A DNA stretch of 34,602 nucleotides from Occallatibacter sp. (GTDB lineage Bacteria; Acidobacteriota; Terriglobia; Terriglobales; Acidobacteriaceae). Below are positions 1 through 8,325 of this stretch, in pieces. The position numbers were made by a program, and so were the translations under genes. The stretch is taken from NCBI GenBank assembly GCA_031296165.1, contig JARLGF010000154.1, forward strand, positions 1 to 34,602, in the 5' to 3' direction. The number at the start of each line of letters is the position of its first letter. Positions within the stretch are counted from its first letter, which is position 1. The notes under the pieces are model-generated. The model saw nothing but the letters and a program-made list of their open reading frames with translations, was not told where the DNA came from and searched no databases.

Positions 1-138
1 GAAGACGGCAGCTTAGTTAATTAAGCTGCAAGTGCCAGATTATCGTTGGCAACTTTTGTTTTGCAGGCGATTACAGGTGCCCACACCCTGACATGCCTCC
101 TAAGCCGCAATCGATCCCGTCGAAACCGTGACGCCCCC
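1..138 (-). ncRNA. ssrA: tmRNA (5' part; gene continues past the window start)
   Basis: Transfer-messenger RNA rescues stalled ribosomes and tags the unfinished protein for degradation. On the minus strand the RNA begins GGGGGCGTCACGG and runs directly into GTTTCGACGGGAT, the hallmark 5' end of tmRNA. The tag reading frame follows at 50-21: codons GCC AAC GAT AAT CTG GCA CTT GCA GCT then TAA, giving ANDNLALAA, which with the charged alanine makes AANDNLALAA, very close to the E. coli tag AANDENYALAA. The tag stop sits inside a perfect hairpin (8-29, stem GCAGCTTA/TAAGCTGC), as in helix 5 of known tmRNAs. The pseudoknots and the tRNA-like 3' end lie outside the window. The 5' end is set from the consensus; the mature end could differ by a base or so. 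Confidence 0.93.
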
Positions 139-144
139 ATTTGT

Positions 145-173
145 ATTCCACTCCAACAACGAAAATCTGTCGC
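145..173 (-). promoter_or_regulatory. Possible ssrA promoter
   Basis: On the minus strand GCGACA (173-168) and TGGAAT (150-145) are 17 bases apart, and the -10-like box ends 6 bases before the first G of the tmRNA. Each box matches 4 of 6 sigma-70 consensus positions. Spacing is good but the boxes are weak, and the transcript may instead start further upstream and be trimmed by RNase P. Confidence 0.35.
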
Positions 174-288
174 CGGAGGACACCCAGGTGCGAGCCGGGC
201 CAACTGGCTCGTGCTGCATCTATGCATTCTACGCCAATTCCAGTTCTTCCGGAGCCGCGCTTGCCACGCTCCCCATGGCTTTGTGGCC

Positions 289-741
289 CTACTGTCTGTC
301 TAGGTCGATCTTTTCGTACTCGTGCCGGGCAATCGCGGCGCGAATCTGGGCCGGCGTTTTGCCAGCCTTGGTTTGGGCGTAGGCAAGCAACGCCTCTTTG
401 GCGCACGTCGAACACTCCGTTCCGTGCAGACCCTCGTAGCAACTGCGCAGGCTGGTATGGCCCAGTGCGCGGTCGCAGCGGCAGTTGCAGGGCAACTGGT
501 AGAGCACGTTACCAATCCTGATCGCCTGCTGGTAGACGTGAACCTGCCAGGGATAGCGGAAGTTTTCGCCGGTCAGCCTAGCGCCCGATAAAATCGGCGG
601 CAGCGCGCTCACCTTGAGCGGGGCAGAGGGGTGATAAGCAGGCACATCGTCGGCCGGGTTCGACCACTGCGCATAGCTGGCAGCAGTAAGGATCAGTACT
701 CCTAAACCCACAACCCAGCGGCGGTTGAGCAAGTTTTTCAT
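289..741 (-). CDS. Secreted PCYCGC-motif-like cysteine-rich protein
   Basis: 150 residues. An N-terminal signal peptide is clear: basic MKNLLNRR, a hydrophobic run to about residue 22, and a likely cut after SYA. The C-terminal half resembles the PCYCGC family: PCNCRC at about residues 83-88, then GHTSLRSCYEG, then ECSTC, then a helical tail with the typical TPAQIRAAI. The core therefore has six cysteines, one pair replacing the usual CYCGC spacing with CNCRC. The family has no firmly established reaction; the cysteine cluster in a periplasmic protein suggests metal or heme binding or redox activity, which is inference. No lipobox cysteine follows the signal peptide, so it is probably soluble or exported. 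It is monocistronic, reading toward ssrA. The ATG at 741 has only a weak AGAGAG ribosome site. Confidence 0.75.
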   Translation of the reverse strand: MKNLLNRRWVVGLGVLILTAASYAQWSNPADDVPAYHPSAPLKVSALPPILSGARLTGENFRYPWQVHVYQQAIRIGNVLYQLPCNCRCDRALGHTSLRSCYEGLHGTECSTCAKEALLAYAQTKAGKTPAQIRAAIARHEYEKIDLDRQ

Positions 742-1080
742 GGCAATATTCTCTCTGGTTCATTCTAGCTTGAAACCGTATGAAGCCAGTACCTGTATCT
801 GGCCGTGTCAACCGCTCCAGCGAAGTCCGACAAGATCCGGCACAAAAAAATACGGCACGAACGGTCTAGCTGTTCGTGCCGGGAGGCCAGTGACGCAAAC
901 TACTTCCATTCGTGAAGGGCAACCCTACCCTTCTTGACTGGAATATATACACCATAGCATAGATTCAATAAAACGCAATACAGAAATCGAAATTATTTTT
1001 AGCGCTTCCGCCAAGCTATCGTTTCAGTCTGCTAGGCATCTAAGGTCCAGATGATCGATCAGCTCAAAGGATAAATTCAA
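742..1080. other. Intergenic region with terminator hairpin
   Basis: 339 bases between two divergent small genes. It holds the hairpin at 853-881, a small inverted repeat (GAAGGG 914-919 / CCCTTC 928-933), and an AT-rich stretch at about 940-1000 that is the likely promoter area for the flanking genes. I see no convincing coding frame. Confidence 0.5.
844..881 (-). terminator. Rho-independent terminator-like hairpin (minus strand)
   Basis: Perfect 10-bp stem CGGCACGAAC (853-862) / GTTCGTGCCG (872-881) with a 9-base loop. Read on the minus strand it is followed after two bases by seven T (850-844). It lies upstream of the gene at 289-741, so it could stop read-through from the phhB side or act as a leader attenuator for that gene. 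Confidence 0.6.
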
Positions 1081-1332
1081 TTGGAGCTGTTGACAGTTTT
1101 ACACAGGACAAGCGCTTTAGAATCCAGAACTTCATCCCCATCGAATGCGGAAGTTGTACACCCCTCCAACTGGCTCAGACTGGGAAAAGTTGCTGCTATT
1201 TCGGCCTTCGCCGCAGCGCTGGCAGCCGCCTGGTGGTACCGAAGTACCCTCGAAAAGCTCAGACAGGCTGAAGAAACTGCTCTAAATACGCAATTTGGGA
1301 TTCCTGAAGACGACCCTGTCGACCAGGCCTGA
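1081..1332 (+). CDS. Small single-pass membrane protein, unknown function
   Basis: 83 residues from a TTG start; AAAGGA at about 1065-1070 is a good ribosome site 10 bases upstream. Layout: a polar N-terminus (1-34), one hydrophobic segment (about residues 35-53, AAISAFAAALAAAWWY), then a short charged helix (STLEKLRQAEETAL) and an acidic tail ending EDDPVDQA. It is convergent with the pterin dehydratase gene, 30 bases away. I recognise no family. The combination of transmembrane segment plus possible coiled coil is typical of small envelope proteins. It may not be a real gene, since only the ribosome site and membrane segment support it. Confidence 0.45.
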   Translation: MELLTVLHRTSALESRTSSPSNAEVVHPSNWLRLGKVAAISAFAAALAAAWWYRSTLEKLRQAEETALNTQFGIPEDDPVDQA

Positions 1333-1362
1333 CCTCTGCTGCCGGTTGCCTTGCCCACGCTC

Positions 1363-1641
1363 TCAGAGCAGCTTGCCGGTCTGGACTGCCAGGGAAAAGT
1401 CCTTTTCCGTTAGTCCACCCTCATCGTGCGAAACCAGGCTCAGGTGTACCCGGTTGTACCGAATATCGATATCCGGATGGTGCCCGGCAGCCTCTGCCAG
1501 CTCACCCACCTGGTTCACAAAGCGCAAAGAGGCACGGAAATCCGCAAACTGAAAAGTTCGCACCAACGCACCTGCCTCAATCTGCCAGCCCGGCACTCGG
1601 CTCAGATGAATTGCCGCATCGGCTACTGAGAGTAGAGGCAT
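1363..1641 (-). CDS. phhB: 4a-hydroxytetrahydrobiopterin dehydratase (pterin carbinolamine dehydratase)
   Basis: 92 residues, the usual length of the family. The enzyme removes water from 4a-hydroxytetrahydrobiopterin, regenerating the cofactor of aromatic amino acid hydroxylases; in some bacteria it serves molybdopterin metabolism. The diagnostic motif is HHPDIDIRYNRV at about residues 53-64, followed by LSLVSHDEGGLTEKDFSLA, the family's characteristic C-terminal part. The tryptophan in VPGWQIEAG and the FADFRASLRFV segment also fit. It starts 12 bases after the HD-GYP regulator stop, so the two are probably co-transcribed. No phenylalanine hydroxylase gene is seen nearby. Confidence 0.9.
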   Translation of the reverse strand: MPLLSVADAAIHLSRVPGWQIEAGALVRTFQFADFRASLRFVNQVGELAEAAGHHPDIDIRYNRVHLSLVSHDEGGLTEKDFSLAVQTGKLL

Positions 1642-1653
1642 CGTTTCTGCTCG

Positions 1654-2865
1654 TTAGAGCTTAGGCGGCGTCACTGTATTCGCCACGTCGAAAGTCGAGA
1701 ACCGCTTGTTCTGTGCCGTGATCTCCGATCGCAACTCTTGCCAAAGCTCATTCGGAATCTTCAAAAACACCTCCACGACAGCCGGATCGAACTGAGTTCC
1801 GGAACAGCGAAGAATCTCCTGGCGCGCCAAGTCGAAGTTGCGCGCCTTCCGGTAAGGCCGGTCGCTGGTAATCGCGTCGAGGGTGTCGGCCACGGCAAAG
1901 ATGCGCGCGCCAATGGGGATCTGGTTCCCGCTCAACCCGCTCGGATACCCGGTTCCGTTGTAGTGCTCCTGATGGGAATAGACGATTTCCGCAGCTTCCG
2001 AAAGAAACGGAATCTTGCGCAATATATGGTAGCCGCGCGTGCAATGCTCGCGCATGACCTCCTGCTCGTCCGGTGTGAGTTTGCCCGGTTTGCGCAGAAT
2101 CTCGTCGGGGATCGCCATCTTGCCGATGTCGTGCAGAAATGCTCCGCGCGCGATCACCTTGATCTGCGCCGGGCTGATGCCCATGGCTCGGGCCAGTGCG
2201 ATCGTGTAAGCGGTCACCCGCTTGGAGTGGCCTTCGGTTTCGGAATCCTTCAGATCCAGCGCGTCCCCCAACGCCTCCAGGGTCACGTCGTAGGAGTTCT
2301 CCAGATCTTCCATTGCCTGGCGCAGCATCTCGGTTCGCGCCTGCACTATCTGTTCCAGATTCTGCTGGTAGTTGTGGCTCTCCTGCAGCACCTGCCGGTG
2401 ATCCAGAGCCCTCTGCACGGTGTTCACAAGGTGCTCGCGCTCGAACGGCTTCAGCAGGTAGTCGTAAGCCCCGCGGCGCATCGAGTCGATGGCCACGCTG
2501 ATGTCGTGAATCGCCGACACCATCACAACGGGAAGGTTCGGTTGCAGTGCGTGGATGCGTTCCAGCAAGGCCAGTCCGTTGCCATCCTGCATCACAATGT
2601 CGGTCAGCACCAGATCGAAGCTATTCCGCTCCAGAGCCTCCAACGCTTCGCGGCCGCAGCCTGCCAACTGCACGTCGTATCCTTCGCGCTCCAGTGTGGA
2701 CCCGATCATCGTGCGGACGTGCGCCTCGTCATCCACCACCAGAATCCGAAGTGACCTGCGCGCTCTTACAATCGCGCGTGTCTCTGCCTCCGCGCGTGCA
2801 TTCATCTTCGAATTTGGCGCTCCCACTCCTGCCGCGTTCAAGGCCAAGCCGGATCCTCCCCTCAT
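1654..2865 (-). CDS. Response regulator with HD-GYP c-di-GMP phosphodiesterase domain
   Basis: About 403 residues. An N-terminal receiver domain carries the acidic pair in LVVDDE, the phospho-acceptor Asp in LVLTDIVMQDG, the Ser in MVSA and the Lys in LLKPF. A helical linker of about 45 residues (NYQQNLEQIVQARTEML) leads to an HD-GYP domain with HDIGK, HCTRGYHIL, HQEHYNGTGYPSGL and ADTLDAITSDRPYR. The usual HHExxDGxGYP reads HQEHYNGTGYP here: the second His is Gln and the Asp is Asn. Established role of the family is hydrolysis of cyclic di-GMP, switching motility and biofilm states. The start is uncertain: ATG 2865 is chosen over TTG 2874, while ATG 2805 would also keep the receiver intact; none has a strong ribosome site. 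No partner kinase is adjacent. Confidence 0.88.
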   Translation of the reverse strand: MRGGSGLALNAAGVGAPNSKMNARAEAETRAIVRARRSLRILVVDDEAHVRTMIGSTLEREGYDVQLAGCGREALEALERNSFDLVLTDIVMQDGNGLALLERIHALQPNLPVVMVSAIHDISVAIDSMRRGAYDYLLKPFEREHLVNTVQRALDHRQVLQESHNYQQNLEQIVQARTEMLRQAMEDLENSYDVTLEALGDALDLKDSETEGHSKRVTAYTIALARAMGISPAQIKVIARGAFLHDIGKMAIPDEILRKPGKLTPDEQEVMREHCTRGYHILRKIPFLSEAAEIVYSHQEHYNGTGYPSGLSGNQIPIGARIFAVADTLDAITSDRPYRKARNFDLARQEILRCSGTQFDPAVVEVFLKIPNELWQELRSEITAQNKRFSTFDVANTVTPPKL

Positions 2866-2912
2866 CTTCGGCAACGCTCGTGAAGAGGTACTCTACTCAA
2901 GTGATCGCACTT

Positions 2913-2931
2913 ACCTGTCAACTGGACAGGT
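2913..2931. promoter_or_regulatory. Operator-like palindrome upstream of the HD-GYP regulator
   Basis: ACCTGTC (2913-2919), spacer AACTG, GACAGGT (2925-2931): perfect 7-bp arms, 47 bases upstream of the chosen start. Arm length and 5-base spacer suit a dimeric repressor or activator site. No regulator is identified. Confidence 0.4.
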
Positions 2932-3558
2932 GTACTACTGACCGCAAACCAACTCAACAACCCATATCGGCAATTGTTGCATTGCCTCAACCTACTCCGA
3001 TATGCGGCAAAACAATCCGATGAGCCACGATGCAGATACTAAAGCGCAAATCCTGCCTTTGGTCAGCCCTGCGGATTTTTTGCTTACGTTCCGCCGAACA
3101 AGAAAACCTCTCATGTGGCCAATACAAACCGGACGATCATGCCATGGTGCAGGCATGCGGCAGAAATGCTCTAGCAAACCGCCTCTCGATCCCGGCTGTA
3201 CCAGTCTCCTCCAGCGTGAATCCTCAATGATTGTAAGCAAACGCTACGCCTACAATCGGCCCAGCTCAACAGGATATTGAATGCCACTTTATCTTAGATG
3301 CCAAAAATCGCATTTCCGCGATGCGCAATCAATATATTGTCTGAAACATGTAATTACAAGAAAGGCACATATCCGCTAAAAGAAGTCGATTGCCTATATA
3401 TCGCAGACTTGGTGGTTGAATGAGATACACGAGCATTTTCACATGCCGCCAAACAGCAGTCCGGTACATTTCTCTTAAGTCAATTACCTAAGTTTACCTT
3501 GCAAGCATGTACCTCCGATGCTGCTATTGTACTGGTCCTCTGAAATTGACTTCCAGGC
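2932..3558. other. Long intergenic region without a recognisable gene
   Basis: About 630 bases between the HD-GYP regulator start and the glmU end. Base composition is lower in GC than the surrounding genes, especially 3280-3480. An 82-codon minus-strand frame (2992-3240) has no recognisable motif and no ribosome site, and is not called. A 9-bp inverted repeat AAGTCAATT (3477-3485) / AATTGACTT (3544-3552) brackets the sequence just after glmU. A small RNA is possible but nothing specific is visible. Confidence 0.4.
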
Positions 3559-4995
3559 TTATTTCTTTGTCTCCTGACGCGCGCGCTTGGCGGCAGCCCA
3601 CCCTTCCTTGGTAACCTGATGTGCCCGGGCCACGGCCAGGGCGCCTGCCGGCACGTCCCTGGTAATGCAGGAGCCGGCGCCGATATAGGCTCCATCCTCC
3701 ACCGTCACCGGCGCTACCAGTGTTGAATCGCTGCCCACAAACACGCCCTTGCCGATCCGCGTGGGGAACTTGTTTACCCCGTCGTAGTTGCAGGTAATCA
3801 CCCCGGCGCCGATGTTGGTTTTCTCGCCAACTTCGGCGTCGCCAAGATAGGTCAGATGGTTGGCTTTGGCGCCCTTGCCCAGCCGCGCCTTCTTGGTCTC
3901 CACAAAGTTGCCCACGTGCGCTTCTTCGCCGATAAAGCAGCCCGGACGGACGTGGGCGAACGGTCCGATTTTGGCTCCATCCGCCACCGAACTCTCGGTC
4001 AGCACACAACTTTGCCGCACCAGCACTCCGTTGCCAACCGCGCAGTTCTCAATCACCGTATACGACCGGATCAGGCTCTCGGTTCCAATGCGCGTTGAGC
4101 CCAGCAACTGCACAAACGGCTCAATCACCGTATCCGCCGCCACTTCCACTCCCGCATCGATCACGCAGGTCTCCGGCCTGAAGATGGTGACCCCCGCAGC
4201 CATCAGCCGGTTCGCGGTCGCAGCGCGCAGAGTCGCGTCCAGAGCCACCAGCTCGGCAATCGTGTTGGCGCCCAGCACCTCCGCAGCATCACCAGACTCA
4301 ATGGCCACGACTCTCTCCCCGGCTGCCCGCAGCAGCCTGGCCATATCCGTCACGTAAAGCTCCCCATGCGCATTGTTGGCGGTGAGCTTGTCCAGGTGCT
4401 CCAGCAGCGGCGCGGTTCTGAAAGCGTAAATGCCTGAGTTGATCTCGCCCACGGACGCTTGTTCCGCTGTCAGCGCTTTCTGCTCCACAATCGCTTCGAC
4501 TTCCGCAGAGCCCGGCGCTCGACGCAGAATTCGTCCGTATCCGCTCGGGTTTTCCGGTACTGCTGTGAGAATCGTCATCGCAGCATCTTTGGCCTGATGA
4601 AATTGCCACAGTTGCTCGATCGTTTCCGGTCGGATCAGCGGCACATCGCCCGAGAGAACCAGGATGTTTTCATAGCCGGCAATCGCCGCCCGCGCGCACT
4701 GGATAGCGTGCCCCGTGCCGCGCTGTTCCGCCTGCTCCACAAAGTGAACGCCGGCGGCAGCCACCGCTGCCTTTACCCGCTCTGCCTCGTGTCCGATCAC
4801 TACATAGATGTCGCCCGGCTCAACAACCTTGCTTGCTGCGGCAATCACGTGCATCAGCAGAGGCTTGCCGCCGATCTCATGCAGCACCTTGGGACGCCGC
4901 GATTTGAGCCGCGTCCCCTTGCCCGCTGCCATGATTACCACGGCCAGCTTTTGTCCCGAATCCTGCCCAGATGTACGTTCCCGTTCGTCGCTCAC
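3559..4995 (-). CDS. glmU: Bifunctional UDP-N-acetylglucosamine pyrophosphorylase / glucosamine-1-phosphate N-acetyltransferase
   Basis: 478 residues, slightly longer than the 456 of E. coli because of a polar N-terminal extension. Makes UDP-GlcNAc for peptidoglycan and outer-membrane glycans in the cytoplasm. The N-terminal uridyltransferase part has AAGKGTRLKSRRPKVLHEIG (about 22-41) and the metal-binding LSGDVPLI. The C-terminal half is a left-handed beta-helix of hexapeptide repeats with the acetyltransferase signature NHLTYLGD (catalytic His) and NIGAGVITCNYDG. The start is GTG at 4995, overlapping the preceding gene's stop as GTGA, so translation is probably coupled. It is the last gene of the M16-M16-glmU operon. 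Confidence 0.97.
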   Translation of the reverse strand: MSDERERTSGQDSGQKLAVVIMAAGKGTRLKSRRPKVLHEIGGKPLLMHVIAAASKVVEPGDIYVVIGHEAERVKAAVAAAGVHFVEQAEQRGTGHAIQCARAAIAGYENILVLSGDVPLIRPETIEQLWQFHQAKDAAMTILTAVPENPSGYGRILRRAPGSAEVEAIVEQKALTAEQASVGEINSGIYAFRTAPLLEHLDKLTANNAHGELYVTDMARLLRAAGERVVAIESGDAAEVLGANTIAELVALDATLRAATANRLMAAGVTIFRPETCVIDAGVEVAADTVIEPFVQLLGSTRIGTESLIRSYTVIENCAVGNGVLVRQSCVLTESSVADGAKIGPFAHVRPGCFIGEEAHVGNFVETKKARLGKGAKANHLTYLGDAEVGEKTNIGAGVITCNYDGVNKFPTRIGKGVFVGSDSTLVAPVTVEDGAYIGAGSCITRDVPAGALAVARAHQVTKEGWAAAKRARQETKK

Positions 4996-6488
4996 TGTTT
5001 GCTCTCCGCCGCTCCTGCGTGCACTGCCGGCCGTTGCGGCATCGGAATGGTAATGTCCACGGTCTGCACCGGACCCAGCTTCAGTTCGTCCAGTCCCGGC
5101 TTGATCTCCGGCCCATTGCCCACCACCAGGACGGCCAGCTTGTCGGGATGGATGTACTTCCTGGCTGCCGCGTTCAAATTGGCCAGCGTCACCTTTTCAA
5201 GCTGTGCCTTGTAGTTCTCAAGATAGTTCGCCGGATAGCCGTAAAACTCCAGCCGTTCCCGTTCGCCCAGCACCTTGTCCTTGCTGTCGTACCGGAACAG
5301 AAATGAGTTCAGAATGTTGTCCTTGGCGCGCTTCAACTCCTCTTCCGTGAAGCCCCCGGTAGGCAGCGCCGCAATCTCCCCCAGCGTTGCCTTGGTCGCA
5401 TCCACCGTCGAAGCGCTCTTGGTCATCACCACCACGCGGAACATTGCCGGATGGTCGTAGCCAAACCCGTAGCCGCCGCCCACCGCATAAGCCAGGCCCA
5501 GTTCCGTCCGCACCTTCTGGATCAGCCGGCTCGCAAACCCGCCGCCCAGAATGTCGTTCAGAACAGCAAGAGTCGGAACGTCGGGATTGTGCCTGTCCGT
5601 GCCCAGGCCCACAATCTGCACGTTGGACTGGTTCACGTCTTCCTTGTCGATAAAGGAGATCCCCGGCTTGGGACCGGCAAACTCATCGTGGCGCGCCGGC
5701 ATGGCTTGCACCGGCGGCAGCCCTTCAAAGGCCGCGCGCAGCTTGGCTTCCATCGCCGCCGCGTCAAAGTCCCCGCTCACGCCCACAATCAGCTTGCCGC
5801 CTATCGTCTTGTCGTGCCACGCATTCAGATCGGCCAAAGTTACAGCGCCGATGGTGGCCAGTTCCGGCTGCCGCGTATACGGGCTGTTCGCTCCATAAAC
5901 CAGCTTGGCGGCCTCGCGGCTGGCAATCTCCGATTCGTCGTCGTTGCGCCGCACAATCCCCGTGGCTTCCTGCTGCTGCGCCAGTCCCAGCTTTTCCGCA
6001 TTGAATTTGGGATGAAAAAGCAGGTCCATCGCCAACTCGAAAACCTGGTCTGAATCGCCCTTCAACGAATCCCACGACAGTGAAGTCGAGTCTTCGCCGC
6101 CCCCGGTCTCAATGTGCGCCGCCTTGGCCTCCAGCAGGTCGTCCAGCGCGTCTCCGTCCATCTTCGCTGTCCCGCTGGTCCGCCACGCCTGCCCGTACAA
6201 GCCCACGAGTCCGGTCTTGCCCGCATCCTCGTTGCGCGATCCGCCCGGAATCAGCACCGATCCGGAAACAAACGGCAGCTCGTGATCCTCCTGCAAAAAC
6301 AGCACGATCCCGTTCTTCAGTTCAATCCGCTTGGGCTGCTGCGGCTTGAACTCATGCAGCTTGGGAATGGAAATCTGATCCCAGGGTTTTTTCGCTTGCG
6401 CCTGCAACGCTCCCGGCGCAATCCCCGCCGCGCACACCGCGATAATCAGGCAAATCCCTCGCAAATCTTTCGTGATCAACCTCTTCAT
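4992..6488 (-). CDS. M16-family peptidase-like protein, non-catalytic partner
   Basis: 498 residues with a signal peptide (hydrophobic segment about 11-30, likely cut after LQA). Two M16 half-domains follow. The zinc motif HxxEH is missing: the matching helix reads GLVGLYGQAWRTSGT (about 94-108). The C-terminal domain keeps the Arg/Tyr pair that binds substrate, in RTELGLAYAVGGGYGF. This is the pattern of the inactive subunit of bacterial two-subunit M16 peptidases, where one protein supplies zinc and the other the Arg/Tyr site. It overlaps the upstream catalytic gene by 4 bases (ATGA) and glmU by 4 bases (GTGA). Probable place of action is the periplasm, in complex with the 6485-8032 product; this is inference from family knowledge. 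Confidence 0.9.
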   Translation of the reverse strand: MKRLITKDLRGICLIIAVCAAGIAPGALQAQAKKPWDQISIPKLHEFKPQQPKRIELKNGIVLFLQEDHELPFVSGSVLIPGGSRNEDAGKTGLVGLYGQAWRTSGTAKMDGDALDDLLEAKAAHIETGGGEDSTSLSWDSLKGDSDQVFELAMDLLFHPKFNAEKLGLAQQQEATGIVRRNDDESEIASREAAKLVYGANSPYTRQPELATIGAVTLADLNAWHDKTIGGKLIVGVSGDFDAAAMEAKLRAAFEGLPPVQAMPARHDEFAGPKPGISFIDKEDVNQSNVQIVGLGTDRHNPDVPTLAVLNDILGGGFASRLIQKVRTELGLAYAVGGGYGFGYDHPAMFRVVVMTKSASTVDATKATLGEIAALPTGGFTEEELKRAKDNILNSFLFRYDSKDKVLGERERLEFYGYPANYLENYKAQLEKVTLANLNAAARKYIHPDKLAVLVVGNGPEIKPGLDELKLGPVQTVDITIPMPQRPAVHAGAAESKQ

Positions 6489-8032
6489 CGCGCGCCTCCA
6501 GCTTTCTGTGCAGCCGCCGCTGGAGCTGCTGTCTCAATCCATGCGCCGGTCCGGTTGCTGGCCACAAACACCTGGTTGGCCACGCGCCTGATATCGGCCT
6601 TGCTCACCTTGTCCACCTTTTCCAGTTGCTTGAAGAGTTCCCGCCAGTCGCCGTAGCGCGTCTGGTATTCGGCCAGAGTATTGGACAGTCCCTGGTTGTC
6701 GGCCAGCCCGCGCAGCAGGTCGGCGCGGGTCCGGGTCTTGTACATCGCCAGTTCCTCGTCGCTCACGTCCGCGGTCTTCAGCTTGTCAATCTCCTTGTGA
6801 ATCGCATCCCGCATCTCCGCTGGTGTGTGGCCCGGCAGAGGAACCGCATAGAACGCGAACAGTCCCGGATACTTGTCGCCGGGAAACGGACTGAAACCCT
6901 CCGCCTCCGCTGCAATCTGCTGGTCCCGCACCAGGCTCCGGTAAAGGCGTGAAACCCGCCCATTCGACATGATGTCGCTGATCGCGTCGTACACCGCGTC
7001 GTCCGGGTCGCGATAGTTCGGCCGGTGGTAGCCCTCGATGTAAAACGGCTGCGTCTGTTCGCGGATTGCCACTGTCTTTTCCGCAAATTGCTTCGGCTCC
7101 ACCGTGGTCATCTCTTCCGGCTTGGGTCCGGCGGGAACCTTGCTGAAATACTTCTCCAGCATTGGCATCGCCGTCTTCGCGTTCACGTCCCCCACCACTA
7201 CCACCACGATGTTCGATCCCACGTAGTACTTCTTGTGGAAAGCCATTGCCTCGGTCGCGTCGATCTGGCCCACTTCGCTCGGCCAGCCGATCCCGCTCCG
7301 CCCGTAGTTGTGCGCCACGTACGCCGTTGCCAGAAACTGCTCCACAAGCCGCCCGATGGGGTTCGAGTCGGTCCGCATCCGCCGCTCTTCCACCACCACG
7401 TCCCGCTCCTTGTAAAACTCCCGCGGAACCACATCGGCAAGCCGCCCGCTCTCCAGCCACGCCCAAAGCTCCAGCCGGTTCTCCGGCATCGACCAGAAGT
7501 ACTCCGTATTGTCCAGCGACGTCTCGGCGTTCACCCCGGTGGCCCCGTTCCGCTCCGCCACGTCGGTGAACTGGTTGGGAACCACGAACTTGTGCGCCTC
7601 CGCCTGGGCATCCACAAACGCCTTCTTCAGCGCAACCAGTTTCTGCGGATCGCGTCCCACGGCCTTCAGGTACTCGGCCTCGTAGGCCTTGTTCGCCGCC
7701 TCAACTTTGGCTAGTGCCACCTTCTCGGCCGGGTAGTCCTTCGTCCCGATCTGGCTCGTTCCCTTGAACGCCAGGTGCTCGAACATGTGCGCCAAACCGC
7801 TCTCGCCCGAGGGGTCGTTCACATCTCCGGCATCGATGAAAGTGGTATAGCTGAATACCGGAGCTTCCGGCCGCTCGCAGATCACCAGTGTCAACCCGTT
7901 GGGCAGAACCTTGGTTGTGATCCGCTGCTCAAAGCTCTTCAAATCCTGAGCCCAAGCCCCGCTCCAGGCCAGCGCCGTCAGCGTCAAGGCCAAAACGCCC
8001 TTACTCATCCAGGAAAATTTCCTGTTGCGCAT
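6485..8032 (-). CDS. M16-family zinc peptidase, catalytic subunit
   Basis: 515 residues. A signal peptide with cleavage after about AWA (residue 28) indicates export. The inverted zinc motif is present: H82-M-F-E85-H86 in SGLAHMFEHLAFKGT, and the third ligand lies in the downstream KERDVVVEERRM segment. A second M16 half follows with a Pro-rich linker. The family cuts peptides and small proteins inside a clamshell chamber; periplasmic members degrade transported or misfolded peptides. It is the first gene of the operon, with ribosome site AAGGAG 6 bases before ATG 8032. An insertion of about 50 residues between the zinc helix and the Glu (KVEAANKAYEAEYLKAVGRD and onward) is predicted helical, a variation seen in some bacterial M16 proteins. 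Confidence 0.93.
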   Translation of the reverse strand: MRNRKFSWMSKGVLALTLTALAWSGAWAQDLKSFEQRITTKVLPNGLTLVICERPEAPVFSYTTFIDAGDVNDPSGESGLAHMFEHLAFKGTSQIGTKDYPAEKVALAKVEAANKAYEAEYLKAVGRDPQKLVALKKAFVDAQAEAHKFVVPNQFTDVAERNGATGVNAETSLDNTEYFWSMPENRLELWAWLESGRLADVVPREFYKERDVVVEERRMRTDSNPIGRLVEQFLATAYVAHNYGRSGIGWPSEVGQIDATEAMAFHKKYYVGSNIVVVVVGDVNAKTAMPMLEKYFSKVPAGPKPEEMTTVEPKQFAEKTVAIREQTQPFYIEGYHRPNYRDPDDAVYDAISDIMSNGRVSRLYRSLVRDQQIAAEAEGFSPFPGDKYPGLFAFYAVPLPGHTPAEMRDAIHKEIDKLKTADVSDEELAMYKTRTRADLLRGLADNQGLSNTLAEYQTRYGDWRELFKQLEKVDKVSKADIRRVANQVFVASNRTGAWIETAAPAAAAQKAGGAR

Positions 8033-8325
8033 CCAGTCTCCTTGTTCGGGTCAGGCAAATCCACAACCCGCACTCCTTCAAGCTAGTGCCCCTCACCGGA
8101 AGGGGTCAAACGGATTACGCGGCAAAGGTGGGGCAACCTGTCCTCCGCAATGCTCATGAGCGCTCAAAAGTTCTCCTCAAAGGAAGATCGCCTTCGATAT
8201 ACAGGGGTCTGCGGGCCAGAGAGTGGCAAACAGAGCGAACTTGCGGCGCCGAAGAGAGACATGGGGCATCCAATCATATTGGATTGCCAGATAGACCTGG
8301 AGCACTCCTTTTGAGAACGCAAACC
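8033..8325. other. Intergenic region
   Basis: 293 bases upstream of the M16 operon and downstream of the sensor kinase-like gene, both on the minus strand. It must hold the M16 operon promoter. I see no repeat, RNA gene or clear terminator. Confidence 0.35.

Noticed and set aside
844..881. Possible tRNA or riboswitch
   Set aside because: A single simple hairpin followed by a T-run; no cloverleaf or conserved aptamer bases.
1738..2754. 338-codon open frame on the plus strand
   Set aside because: It lies fully antisense to the HD-GYP regulator, which has all its motifs; the plus frame is a compositional shadow.
2992..3240. 82-codon open frame on the minus strand in the gap before glmU
   Set aside because: No ribosome site and no recognisable motif; composition is ordinary for chance frames in GC-rich DNA.
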